A stretch of DNA of 64,000 bases from UBA3537 sp045561735 (lineage in GTDB: Bacteria > Bacteroidota > Bacteroidia > Flavobacteriales > Flavobacteriaceae): positions 8,663-72,662 of the forward strand of contig JBJKXC010000026.1 in the NCBI GenBank assembly GCA_045561735.1. Reading direction: 5' to 3'. The translations under genes were made by a program, and so were the position numbers. Below, in pieces: positions 52,381 to 62,600 of this stretch. Numbering within the stretch: position 1 is the first letter of the stretch; the number at the start of each line of letters is the position of its first letter. The notes below the pieces were generated by a model that was not told the DNA's origin, did not search any database, and was given only the letters and a program-made list of their open reading frames with translations.

Positions 52381-52411
52381 TTGGCAAATCACTTCGTAAA
52401 TCCTATATTTG
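52381..52411 (+). promoter_or_regulatory. Promoter of secDF
   Basis: TTG (52381-52383), 20 nt, TATATTTG (52404-52411), 39 nt before the ATG. Full consensus. Confidence 0.75.
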
Positions 52412-52450
52412 CTCGTTTACTAAAATTTAAGCAGATTAAAACAATTCAAA

Positions 52451-55400
52451 ATGCAAAATAAAGGATTAGTTAAGATGTTTGCACTATTATTTGGGTTGGT
52501 AAGTATTTACCAATTATCATTTACATTCAAGGGCAATCAACTCGAAAATAAAGCAGGTCAATTTGCAATTAATAAAGTTGCTGATACAGAAATAAATTAC
52601 GATTCAAAAAGAAATTTAGAACGGATAGGATATCTTGATTCTTTAAAAAATAAAGAGGTATTTAACATTGGTATCGCTTCATACACTTACAATGAGGTCA
52701 AAGAAAAAGCTATGAATCTTGGTCTGGATCTCAAGGGCGGTATTAATGTAATTCTTCAAATTTCTGTAAAAGATATTTTAGTAGGACTGGCCAATGATAG
52801 TAAAGACCCAACATTCAGAAAAGCTTTGAGCGATGCTGAGGAACTACAAAAGGACAGTCAGAATACTTATCTAGAAGACTTTTTTGAAGCCTTCGAACTC
52901 ATCCAGGGCGATAAAAAGTTAGCATCTCCAGATATATTTGCAAACCGTACTTTAAGTGATCAGATTACTTTCGATATGAGTGATGATGAAGTTAAACCTG
53001 TTTTATCTGCTAAAATTGACGAATCCATCATCTCAGCTTTTGAAGTTCTTAGAAAGCGAATTGATAAATTTGGAGTGACACAACCCAACATCCAGCGGAT
53101 TGGAAACTCTGGGCGTATTTTGGTTGAATTACCGGGTGCAAAAGAAGTAGAACGTGTAAAAGGATTGCTTCAGAGTACCGCCCAGCTCGAGTTTTGGGAT
53201 GCTTTTAAAGGCGCAGAATTTGGAAACTTTTTAGTACAGGCCAACGAAGTTCTCAAAGCTATTGTAGTGAATGAAAACACTGAAGTTGCGTCCAATGACG
53301 AGGCTTCTGAGGCGGACGCCATATCCGATATTATTGGGGATTCTGATGCAGAAACTGGTTTGGACGATACTGAAACCAATCCTTTATTTGATTTGATTCG
53401 GTCGATGGGCTACAATGGAGGCCCTGTGTTGGCTTCTTTTGAGTCTAAAGATCAGGAAATCGTTAGTGATTATTTAAATAATCCAAAAGTAAGAGCACTT
53501 CTTGCTCCAGAACAACGCTATGTGAAATTTGTATGGGGTATTCCTCAGTTTATGGAAACAGAAGCTGATGAAGACACCGACCAAGAAGTTGAAAGTTTAG
53601 AGCTTGTTGAGCTCTATGCATTAAAAGGCAATAGAGAAAATAAACCCCAACTTAGTGGGGCTGTGATTACCGATGCTAAGCAAGAATTCCAACAAAATGG
53701 TACGCCAAGTGTAACCATGCAAATGAATCTTAAAGGGGCGAAAATTTGGGAAAAAATGACCGGTAATGCTTTTAATACTGGGAGTCAAATTGCCATTGTT
53801 TTGGATGATATTGTGTACTCCGCACCTGGAGTTACTTCAGGTCCAATATCGGGTGGAAACTCTGAAATTTCCGGAACTTTTACATTAAATGAAGCGGTCG
53901 ATTTGGCCAATGTTTTGCGCGCTGGTAAATTACCTGCTTCCGCCGACATTGTTCAAGCGGAAGAGGTTGGGCCTTCCCTAGGTCAAGAAGCCATTGACAG
54001 TGGTATGAAATCTTTTATCATTGCATTGTTGTTTGTACTACTATGGATGTTATTTTATTATGGCAAGTCTGGGCTTTATTCCAATGTTGCATTGCTACTA
54101 AACATATTACTAATCTTCGGAATTCTATCAGGACTTGGAGCCGTATTAACCTTGCCTGGAATTGCGGGTATTGTTTTGACTATTGGTATTGCAGTAGATG
54201 CCAACGTTCTTATATACGAGCGTATTCGTGAAGAATTGTATAAAGGAAAAGGACAAAAAGAGTCTGTCAGAGATGGGTTTTCAAATGCCTTGTCTTCTAT
54301 TTTAGATGCCAATATTACCACTGGACTTACAGCGCTCATTCTATACACATTTGGAACAGGTCCGATTAAAGGGTTTGCAACAACTTTGTTAATTGGTATC
54401 ATTACTTCTTTATTTACGGCGATATTTATTTCTAGATTGTTAATTGATTGGGATTTGAATCGCGGCGGAAAACTTCAGTTTTCAACTAAACTTACCAAAG
54501 GGTTGTTAAGTGTCATAAAAATTGAGTTTCTCAAGAAGCGAAGAATGGCTTATATACTTTCTGCGACCATTATTTCAGCGGGTCTCTTTTCACTTTTCAC
54601 TACTGGGCTAGACCAAGGTATTGATTTTGTTGGCGGACGAACTTATACCGTTCGTTTTGATAAAGACATGAATACAGAGGATGTTAAAACTGCTGTAAAT
54701 GAGGTTTTTAACAGTGCAGAAGTTAAAACCATCGGAAGCGCCAATCAGCTTAAAATTTCAACTAAATATAAAGTGAATGAAAATTCGGCAGAAGTTGATG
54801 CGGAAGTTCAAGAGAAATTATACACTGCTTTGGTGCCATTCCTTCCCAATGGAACGACCTATAAGCAATTTATAGATGCTGAAAATAACGTTGGTAAAAT
54901 GTATTCTGGAAAAGTAAGTCCTACGATAGCTGATGACATCAAGCGTTCGTCTTTATGGGCTGTTTTGGGATCTTTAATAGTTGTATTTTTATATATTTTA
55001 TTACGATTTAAGAAATGGCAGTTTTCCTTGGGTGCAGTTGCAGCTGTTTTTCACGATGTACTCATTGTGTTGGGAATCTTTTCTATTGCATGGAAGTTTT
55101 TCCCTTTCAGCATGGAAATTGACCAAGCCTTTATTGCTGCGATTTTGACAGTTATTGGATACTCTTTAAATGATACTGTGGTGGTGTTTGATAGGATAAG
55201 AGAATACATCAATCAACATTCTAGTTGGGATTTTGGCAGAATAGTCAATGGGGCTTTAAACAGTACTTTGAGTCGAACTTTAAACACCTCACTTACAACT
55301 TTAGTTGTATTGCTCTCTATGTTTGTTTTTGGGGCAGATTCTTTGAGAGGTTTACTTTTTGCATTGATCGTTGGGGTGCTCGTGGGAACCTACTCATCAG

Positions 55401-55459
55401 TCTTTATTGCAACCCCTATTATGCACGACACTCTAAAGCGTCTCGATAAAAAATCCTAA
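52451..55459 (+). CDS. secDF: Protein translocase SecDF, fused
   Basis: 1002 residues, inner membrane, about 12 transmembrane helices. SecD half: first helix near 10-28, LGLDLKGGINVIL, a long periplasmic domain with an Asp/Glu-rich insert (about 275-300), then five helices with VLTIGIAVDANVLIYERIREE. SecF half from about 695, with GIDFVGGRTYTV and VIGYSLNDTVVVFDRIRE. It uses the proton gradient to pull exported proteins through SecYEG. The SecD-SecF fusion is usual in Bacteroidota. Confidence 0.97.
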   Translation: MQNKGLVKMFALLFGLVSIYQLSFTFKGNQLENKAGQFAINKVADTEINYDSKRNLERIGYLDSLKNKEVFNIGIASYTYNEVKEKAMNLGLDLKGGINVILQISVKDILVGLANDSKDPTFRKALSDAEELQKDSQNTYLEDFFEAFELIQGDKKLASPDIFANRTLSDQITFDMSDDEVKPVLSAKIDESIISAFEVLRKRIDKFGVTQPNIQRIGNSGRILVELPGAKEVERVKGLLQSTAQLEFWDAFKGAEFGNFLVQANEVLKAIVVNENTEVASNDEASEADAISDIIGDSDAETGLDDTETNPLFDLIRSMGYNGGPVLASFESKDQEIVSDYLNNPKVRALLAPEQRYVKFVWGIPQFMETEADEDTDQEVESLELVELYALKGNRENKPQLSGAVITDAKQEFQQNGTPSVTMQMNLKGAKIWEKMTGNAFNTGSQIAIVLDDIVYSAPGVTSGPISGGNSEISGTFTLNEAVDLANVLRAGKLPASADIVQAEEVGPSLGQEAIDSGMKSFIIALLFVLLWMLFYYGKSGLYSNVALLLNILLIFGILSGLGAVLTLPGIAGIVLTIGIAVDANVLIYERIREELYKGKGQKESVRDGFSNALSSILDANITTGLTALILYTFGTGPIKGFATTLLIGIITSLFTAIFISRLLIDWDLNRGGKLQFSTKLTKGLLSVIKIEFLKKRRMAYILSATIISAGLFSLFTTGLDQGIDFVGGRTYTVRFDKDMNTEDVKTAVNEVFNSAEVKTIGSANQLKISTKYKVNENSAEVDAEVQEKLYTALVPFLPNGTTYKQFIDAENNVGKMYSGKVSPTIADDIKRSSLWAVLGSLIVVFLYILLRFKKWQFSLGAVAAVFHDVLIVLGIFSIAWKFFPFSMEIDQAFIAAILTVIGYSLNDTVVVFDRIREYINQHSSWDFGRIVNGALNSTLSRTLNTSLTTLVVLLSMFVFGADSLRGLLFALIVGVLVGTYSSVFIATPIMHDTLKRLDKKS

Positions 55460-55481
55460 CAAAATATTTATTATGATAATT

Positions 55482-55511
55482 AAAAAAGCCAATTTACAAA
55501 GTGGCTTTTTT
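55482..55511. terminator. Bidirectional terminator between secDF and lgt
   Basis: AAAAAAGCCA / TGGCTTTTTT stem with a 10-nt loop, between convergent stops at 55459 and 55527. Confidence 0.9.
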
Positions 55512-55526
55512 AATTTAAGTTTTGTA

Positions 55527-56360
55527 CTATAAGGTTTTTCTTTTATGAAAAAACATAAAGTAAATCCCAATTAAAATAAATGGAATGCTCAATAACTGTC
55601 CTGTATTAAAACCCAATATCCAGTCTTCTCGGCCGTCTACTTGTGCAATTTTAAATTGTTCAACAAAAACTCTTACGGACATTAATAATAATAAAAACAA
55701 ACCAAAAAGATAACCTTCTTGCGTGCCTTTTTTTGTTTTCCAATAAATGAAATAAACAATTAAGAAGACAAATAAATACCCAAAGGCTTCGTAGAGTTGA
55801 CCAGGGTGTCGTGGGATGTTATCTATATTTTTGAAAACCACTGCCCATGGTAATCCTTCTTCTGCGGGCTTTCCTATAATTTCAGAATTAAAAAAATTAC
55901 CAATGCGTATAAAAATTGCTCCCGAAGCACAAGCAATTACCACACGGTCTAAAATCCACAAAACAGATTTTTTTAGTACTTTTTTATTGTAGAGATACAT
56001 TGAGACGATCATACCAATGGTGGCCCCATGGCTCGCCAATCCTCTAAAGCCAGTAAATTCAAATCCACCGCTAAATTTAAAGGGGAGGAAGACGCTGAAG
56101 AAGTCCTCACGAAACAGTTCAGCTTGGTAAAAAATAACATGCCCAAGTCTGGCGCCAATCATGATTCCTAACACAGAGTACATAAACAGGCTATCAAGTT
56201 TTTCATGAGATTGATTTTCATTGCTGTAGATTTTTTTCATGATCCGATATCCAAGAATAAAAGCAACAATCCACATCATACTGTAATAGTGAATTTTAAA
56301 ATTTCCGAAAAGTCGAACACCGTCTGATGCGGGTTCCCATATGATTTGTAAAAAATCCAT
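55527..56360 (-). CDS. lgt: Phosphatidylglycerol--prolipoprotein diacylglyceryl transferase
   Basis: 277 residues from the ATG at 56360 (MDFLQIIWEP); the longer frame from 56396 adds 12 unlikely residues. Seven-helix inner-membrane enzyme that lipidates the Cys of prolipoproteins, so it serves the many lipoproteins in this window. Motifs: GARLGHVIFY, FTGFRGLASHGATIG with the key His, RIGNFFNSEIIGKP (Lgt signature, about 149-162) and RHPGQLYEA near the end. Confidence 0.96.
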   Translation of the reverse strand: MDFLQIIWEPASDGVRLFGNFKIHYYSMMWIVAFILGYRIMKKIYSNENQSHEKLDSLFMYSVLGIMIGARLGHVIFYQAELFREDFFSVFLPFKFSGGFEFTGFRGLASHGATIGMIVSMYLYNKKVLKKSVLWILDRVVIACASGAIFIRIGNFFNSEIIGKPAEEGLPWAVVFKNIDNIPRHPGQLYEAFGYLFVFLIVYFIYWKTKKGTQEGYLFGLFLLLLMSVRVFVEQFKIAQVDGREDWILGFNTGQLLSIPFILIGIYFMFFHKRKTL

Positions 56361-56422
56361 TGTCTTTAATTTTAGTGTAAATATACAGAATTGCATCTGA
56401 ACAACACTTTGTTATTCGTTTG

Positions 56423-56647
56423 CTAATCCTTGCTTTTTGGCACAGGATCATGACCAGATCCTCCCCATGGATGGCAACGCAATACCCGTCTAATTCCTAA
56501 AAAGAAACCTTTAAAAAGGCCATGTGTAGACAAGGCCTCAATACAGTATTGAGAACATGTTGGCTGGTATCTACACCTAGCTGGAAGTGATGGAGAAATC
56601 CACTTTTGATAGCTTTTGATGATTGCAATGAATGGTTTTACAACCAT
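56423..56647 (-). CDS. yidD: Membrane protein insertion efficiency factor YidD
   Basis: 74 residues. Motif YQKWISPSLPARCRYQPTCSQYCIEAL (about 13-39) with the three conserved Cys is diagnostic. A small membrane-associated protein that assists YidC-dependent insertion. It lies between lgt and cysS on the same strand, 13 nt after cysS. Confidence 0.95.
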   Translation of the reverse strand: MVVKPFIAIIKSYQKWISPSLPARCRYQPTCSQYCIEALSTHGLFKGFFLGIRRVLRCHPWGGSGHDPVPKSKD

Positions 56648-56660
56648 AGGTTTAAAAAAA

Positions 56661-58145
56661 TTAATCTAGAGAGAAAGTTGTACCGTCTTTACCGTCTTTT
56701 AAATGGATGCCGATTTCCACCAATTGATCTCTTATTTGATCAGAAAGCGCAAAGTTTTTTTCCGTTCGTGCTTGATTTCTCAAACTTATAAGAATCGCAA
56801 TCGTTTCAGAGAGTTTTTCATCCTGAGATCCAACAGTCGATGTTTCTTGCAGTCCTAAAACATCAAAAATAAAAGCCTCCATCGTTTCTTTTAGGGTTTC
56901 TAAGCTTTCGGAATCTACACCATTTGACCCATCTTTTATTTGGTTGATATACTTTACAGCATTGAAGAGCTCCGCAATCAAAATTGGAGTATTAAAGTCA
57001 TCATTCATTGCAGCATAACAACTTTGTTTCCATTCTGATACGCTAAAGTCAGAGGGAGAGGTTGAAGCTTCCAAATTTTTAAGGGTTTTCAGGGCATCCA
57101 TCAGCTTTACAAACCCTTTTTCAGAAGCGACCAAGGCGTCATTACTAAAATCTAAAATACTGCGGTAGTGGGCCTGCATCATGAAAAAACGGACAACTGA
57201 AGGCGCAAAACCTTTAGATAATTGTTTGGTATTCCCGCTTAATATTTCTCCAGGTAAAATGTTATTACCTGTTGACTTTGCCATTTTTTGGCCGTTAAGA
57301 GTCAACATATTGGCGTGTACCCAATAATTTACAGGTTTGTAACCATTCCAAGCCATAGCCTGCGCGATTTCACATTCGTGGTGGGGGAATTTTAAATCAA
57401 TACCACCTCCGTGAATGTCAAAATGTTTTCCTAAATATTTTATACTCATTGCGGTACACTCAATGTGCCAACCGGGAAATCCCAAACCCCATGGGGAAGG
57501 CCACTGCATGATATGTTTTGGTTCTGCTTTTTTCCATAAAGCAAAATCTTGAGGATTTTTTTTATCAGTTTGACCGTCTAAAGTTCGGGTGTTGTGTATT
57601 AGGTCTTCAATTTTTCTTCCACTAAGAACACCATAATCATTTGATTCGTTGTATTTCAAAACATCAAAGTAAACAGATCCATTTATCTCGTATGCAAGAC
57701 CTTTTTCTAAAATGGCCTTTATGATTTCAATCTGATCGATAATATGACCCGTTGCAGTGGGCTCAATACTGGGCGGTAAAAAATTAAAAGTATTCAAAGT
57801 GTTGTGAAAGTCAACTGTGTACTTATGAACAACCTCCATGGGCTCAATTTTCTCTAGACGCGCTTTTTTAGCGATTCTGTCTTCCCCTTCATCGGCATCA
57901 TTTTCAAGATGCCCTACATCGGTAATATTCCTTACATATCGGATCTTATACCCCAAGTGTTTGAAGTATCTAAAAATCATGTCAAAAGACATAAAAGTAC
58001 GGAGGTTTCCAAGGTGTACATTGCTATAAACTGTTGGCCCACATACATACATTCCAATCACACCTTCATTAATTGTTTTAAAAAGCTCTTTTTTAGACGA
58101 AAGAGAATTATATATAGAAATAGGATGTTTCGAATATAAATCCAT
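56661..58145 (-). CDS. cysS: Cysteinyl-tRNA synthetase
   Basis: 494 residues, class I synthetase. The catalytic zinc ligand region CGPTVYSNVHLGNLRT (about 34-49) contains the HIGH-type HLGN; further zinc ligands are in GWHIECTAMS and HGGGIDLKFPHHECE; the KMSKS loop is KMAKSTGN. It charges tRNA-Cys. A C-terminal DALR-like anticodon domain is visible. It is 13 nt downstream of folE and 13 nt before yidD, so folE-cysS-yidD look like one operon. Confidence 0.97.
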   Translation of the reverse strand: MDLYSKHPISIYNSLSSKKELFKTINEGVIGMYVCGPTVYSNVHLGNLRTFMSFDMIFRYFKHLGYKIRYVRNITDVGHLENDADEGEDRIAKKARLEKIEPMEVVHKYTVDFHNTLNTFNFLPPSIEPTATGHIIDQIEIIKAILEKGLAYEINGSVYFDVLKYNESNDYGVLSGRKIEDLIHNTRTLDGQTDKKNPQDFALWKKAEPKHIMQWPSPWGLGFPGWHIECTAMSIKYLGKHFDIHGGGIDLKFPHHECEIAQAMAWNGYKPVNYWVHANMLTLNGQKMAKSTGNNILPGEILSGNTKQLSKGFAPSVVRFFMMQAHYRSILDFSNDALVASEKGFVKLMDALKTLKNLEASTSPSDFSVSEWKQSCYAAMNDDFNTPILIAELFNAVKYINQIKDGSNGVDSESLETLKETMEAFIFDVLGLQETSTVGSQDEKLSETIAILISLRNQARTEKNFALSDQIRDQLVEIGIHLKDGKDGTTFSLD

Positions 58146-58158
58146 AGATGGGTTCGAA

Positions 58159-58845
58159 TTAGAACTTAGTTTCTAGCTGAATGTAGTTGATAAATTCACG
58201 CCGAACATCTTTATTTTTGAATTGGCCCCCAAATTCACTTGTTACGGTGCTGCTTTCAATGTCTCGAATTCCTCTAGAGTTGACACACAAGTGCTTGGCG
58301 TCAATAACACAAGCCACATCATCACAGTTTAATACTTTTTGTAATTCTTTTACGATTTGAATTGTCAGTCTCTCTTGTACTTGCGGACGTTTCGCATAAT
58401 AATCCACGATTCGATTCATTTTAGAAAGACCAACAACAGTACCATTTGAAATGTAGGCTATATGCGCTCTACCCACAATTGGCAATAAATGATGTTCGCA
58501 AGTAGAATAGACGGTAATGTTTTTCTCTACCAACATTTCACCATATTTGTATTTGTTTTCAAATGTTGAAGCTTTTGGTTTGTTTTTTGGATCAAGACCA
58601 CTAAATATTTCATTAACAAACATTTTAGCAACTCTGTTAGGGGTACCCATCAGGCTGTCGTCACTAAGGTCTAATCCTAAAGTTTCCATGATGTGTTTCA
58701 CATCATCACGAATAATTTCAATTTTCTCATCCGAATTTAGTCTAAAAGCATCTTTGCGAATTGGAGTGTCAGATGATGTTCCAATATGATTGTCTCCAAT
58801 ATAATCGAAGCTCTCAGGTTCCTTGGGATTAAAATTTATTTTCAT
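58159..58845 (-). CDS. folE: GTP cyclohydrolase I
   Basis: 228 residues. Converts GTP to dihydroneopterin triphosphate, the first step of folate and tetrahydropterin synthesis. Motif VYSTCEHHLLPIVGRAHIAYI holds zinc ligands Cys and His; LSKMNRIVDYYAKRPQVQERLT and VINAKHLC-like VIDAKHLCVNSRGI follow. The N-terminus (1-about 40) is a longer polar extension as in many flavobacteria. A possible -7 box (TATCTTTG) lies far upstream at 58980-58987. Confidence 0.97.
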   Translation of the reverse strand: MKINFNPKEPESFDYIGDNHIGTSSDTPIRKDAFRLNSDEKIEIIRDDVKHIMETLGLDLSDDSLMGTPNRVAKMFVNEIFSGLDPKNKPKASTFENKYKYGEMLVEKNITVYSTCEHHLLPIVGRAHIAYISNGTVVGLSKMNRIVDYYAKRPQVQERLTIQIVKELQKVLNCDDVACVIDAKHLCVNSRGIRDIESSTVTSEFGGQFKNKDVRREFINYIQLETKF

Positions 58846-59171
58846 GGGGTTTTTTTATTAAAGTTAAACACTTTTGAGTTAAATTCTAAATACGTTATTA
58901 AGTGTGTTGAATGTTTAGCAATGTTTACCTGCTTAGGTTCAAAATTATTATTATTATAAAAATCACAATAGTCTAAACACAAAGATAGTTATTTTGATTA
59001 TTGCGGCCTTTTCTATTTTGCATTATTAACATAAATTTTAAAATTTTTACAAAAAAAACACTAAATTCACCCCGAAGTATTGTTTAAACTTTATTATAAT
59101 TTAATAAAAAAAACAGAAATTCAGGCCTACTTAATTCAACGATTCCTACTAATCTAATAAATATATCTATT
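58846..59171. other. Intergenic region between folE and the secreted-protein operon
   Basis: 326 nt between divergent genes, very AT-rich, with no ORF of note and no RNA gene that I can see. It must hold both promoters. A TATCTTTG -7 box for folE is at 58980-58987 (- strand) without a -33 match. I find no convincing TAnnTTTG for the rightward operon; TTG at 59081-59083 followed by TATAATTT is only a weak candidate. Confidence 0.5.
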
Positions 59172-59645
59172 ATGAAAATAAGCTTTATTAGTTTTCTTTT
59201 TTCTATTCTACTTTACTCATTTTCTTATGCACAAAATATTGCTCACCAAAACCAATATCCACAGCCTATAATCTTTAATTCAAACACTAAAGCTTCACTA
59301 AATAATACTGAATTAGTTAAAATAAAGGAAGTTTATGGTGCTTCGCTAAATACAGAGATTTTAGATCGTCCAGCCCGTGTTTTGGCCATAAAAGAAATCC
59401 TTAGAAATCGGGTTATTCTTAGAGAAATTACTGATCCAAATAAACAAAAACCATGCCCCAAGCTTTCAGAAATTCCTCTTTTTGATGCATTTGTTTCAAA
59501 TTTAAAAAGAGATGTTGTTTTCAATCCTATCTCTTTTAATCCACTTAAATATGATTTTAAATATCATAAACCCGGGTTTCAGCTGATTCGTGTAGATAAC
59601 ACTAATTACTTCATAATAATTAAACCTCAACATTATAATAATTAA
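59172..59645 (+). CDS. Small secreted protein of unknown function, operon partner of giant protease
   Basis: 157 residues with a clear signal peptide (MKISFISFLFSILLYSFSYAQ). The mature part has no family I recognise: an Asn-rich start, a basic stretch (RVLAIKEILRNRVILREI), a single Cys in NKQKPCPKL (about 97) and a final beta-rich section (GFQLIRVDNTNYFIIIKP). No lipobox and no T9SS sorting domain. It ends 2 nt before the giant M43 protein, so the two are probably co-translated; a partner, chaperone or inhibitor role is only inference. Confidence 0.65.
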   Translation: MKISFISFLFSILLYSFSYAQNIAHQNQYPQPIIFNSNTKASLNNTELVKIKEVYGASLNTEILDRPARVLAIKEILRNRVILREITDPNKQKPCPKLSEIPLFDAFVSNLKRDVVFNPISFNPLKYDFKYHKPGFQLIRVDNTNYFIIIKPQHYNN

Positions 59646-59647
59646 AT

Positions 59648-62600
59648 ATGAAAAAAGATATTTTTATTTTATTATTGTTAATGTTTTTTGGGCTCAATCT
59701 TTCAGCCCAAGACGAGAAGTGTGGAATGGACGCTCACATGCACGAAATGATGCAAGATCCTGATTTCGCAAAACAATGGCAAATAGATCAAGCCAAGTTT
59801 AGAAGAGCTGTCGCTGAGAGTATATACAATAGACAAAGACGTGTTGCCATGGACCCCATTGTTGTTCCTGTTGCAGTACACTTTCCTGGTGGGGTGGAGT
59901 CCGATCGAGCATGTTTAGAAGCTTTGGCTCAAAATCAAGTTGATATTGTTAATCTAGATTTTACAGCAACAAATGGAGATGCTAATTTATGGGCGACTGC
60001 GAGCGCGTTTTACCCTGGCGTTATTCATGGAGCAGCAAACATTCAATTTTGTATTGCTACACAGGATCACCCAGCAGACACAGATGATGATTTGGTCGAA
60101 GGAGGACCAGCTGTTACCATTGGTTATGATTTTGGTGGAGGTAATGACGCAGATCCTGCTTGGGCCGGATATTTAAATTTTCTAGTCAAACCCATCGGTG
60201 GAAGTGTCCTAGGTTATTCACCACTTGGGGGGAACCTAAATGCTGGATCATCGATTGTTTTAAATACTTATGCCTTTGGGTCGGGTGCAGGTTGTTCGGA
60301 CTCCGGAATTGAACCTGGCGCAAATTCAAATTTGGGAAGAACAACAACGCATGAACTTGGACATTTTTTTAATTTATACCACACTTTTCAAGGCGATTCT
60401 TGTGATGAGGACGATGGTATTGCGGACACTCCTAATATTGATGGTAATAATTTCGGTTGTCCTGCTGATGGTTCAATACCTGGATGCGACGATCAACCTG
60501 CTCTTACAATGAGTTATATGGACTATACTGACGATAATTGCATGTATATGTTTACTCAGGGTCAAGTTGATGTTATTGAAGATTGGCTGGTCATTCTTGA
60601 AAGTCAATTTAAACCTAACGTAACTCCCGTTTGCGTTGAAATCCCTGAGTACATCATATCTAATGACACAGTCACAGCCTGCAATGGACTATTTTATGAT
60701 TCTGGAGGGGCCGCTGAAGGAAGTACCCCAGGAAATTATCAAAATAATGAAAATTTCACTTACACTATTTGTCCTACAACGACTGATCAATCTGTGCAGT
60801 TGTCTTTCACCCAATTTGAGACTCAGAATAATATCGATATCTTAACCATATACAATGCAGATGATGCTACAGATCCTACAACTATTTTAGGAGAGTGGTC
60901 TGGAACAGATAGTCCTGGAACTGTTGCTCCAACTTTGACCAATACATCAGGTTGTTTGACCGTTGTTTTTACAAGTAACGGAAGCATTAATTTTCCCGGT
61001 TGGCGCGCCAACATTCAATGTATTGATCCGCCTGCCGAGTGCCAAACTATTTTTTCTCAACTGGACAGTTCACTTCCTGCACCTAATACTGAGAATGTTA
61101 TACAAGTCTGTGTTGGTGAAGATATCACATTGACAGGAAGTGGTGAATTTTCAGAGCCCGGAGGCGGAGTTGGAGCAGCTTACCAATGGGATTTAGGTGA
61201 TGGCAGAAGTATAAGCGGACAAACTGCTACTTTTTCTTACGATCAGCCTGGCTTTTATATCGCCAATTTAAATATTTGGGATATAAATACATCGGTATTC
61301 CCAGAGGGTTGTAAAAACGATAACACAATTAACCAATACATTAATGTCAGCACTACCCCTTCATTTGGTGCGACAGAGGATACGTTGAATCCAATTTGTT
61401 TTGGTGAGACATCAACTGTAACCGCTTTAGTCACACCAACACCATTTATTAATGATTGTACTCCACCAGAGAGCAACATAACATTTCTCCCAGATGGTGA
61501 TGGGGATTTTTATACTACTTGTGTTACTGTGGATTGTTTTGAAGATGGGCAAACTTTGGAAGACATATCACAAATATTCGATTTGTGTTTAAATATAGAG
61601 CACTCATATCTTGGCGACCTGGATATTATTATTTCAAGTCCAAATGGTCAACAAACTTCACTTCACAGTTATCCATCAGGTGGAGGTACATATCTTGGTG
61701 GACCTATAGATAACTTTACCAACGATAACGACCAAGGAGTTGGATTTGATTACTGTTTTTCCATGGCTGCCCCTACATTACTTGTAGACGGACCTACAGT
61801 TACTGCTGGTGACCCAGCGAGTGCTTCAATTGCTGCTGGGGATTATTTACCTGTGGAATCTTTTGCACAACTTGTAGGCTCCCCTCTGAATGGTGATTGG
61901 TGTATTACAATCATTGATAATCTTTTAATAGACAATGGTTATATTTTCTCGTGGGATTTGAATTTTGATTACAGCAATGTTACAACTCAAGGTTCTTTCA
62001 CTCCTGAGATTGTTTCCGGTGCTTGGGCCGGAGATGAACCGACTATTGATGTGGTCAATGGTGATACCATTACTATTTCACCCGACGGAGAGGGTGAGTA
62101 TTGTTACACTTACTCAGTTCTGGACGATTTCGGGTGTGAATATTCCGATGAGATTTGTGTCAACGTATTACCAGAGCTTGTTCATGCTATTCCGAATGAT
62201 ATTTATATTTGTGATCCTGTGACCTCTAATCCTGTTTTCAACCTATTTCAAAACAAAGATATTGTTTTAGCTCCTAATCCAAGCCCCGATGAATTTGTTG
62301 TCACTTTTCATAATTCTGAGCAAGATGCTGAAAACGATACCAGTGAAATTGTGAATTTAAACACCTATCCAGGGAGTGACCAAGAAATAATTTACATACG
62401 ATTTGAATATTTAGATTCCGATTGTTTCGTCATCGAACCCTTCCAGTTAAATGTATATGATGTCCCTGAAATCTTCCCAGTCTCAGATATATACCTGTGT
62501 GACGGTGATGTTATTGATGAAACAGCAAGCTTTGACTTAGATCAACAGAGTTTGGAAATATTAGGAACTCAATCCCCTTCGGATTTCATACTAACCTACC

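Noticed and set aside
59973..62222. Several short ORFs on both strands in the right-hand end
   Set aside because: All are shadows of the uninterrupted 1451-codon frame from 59648, which carries the signal peptide and HELGH motif. I see no frameshift.
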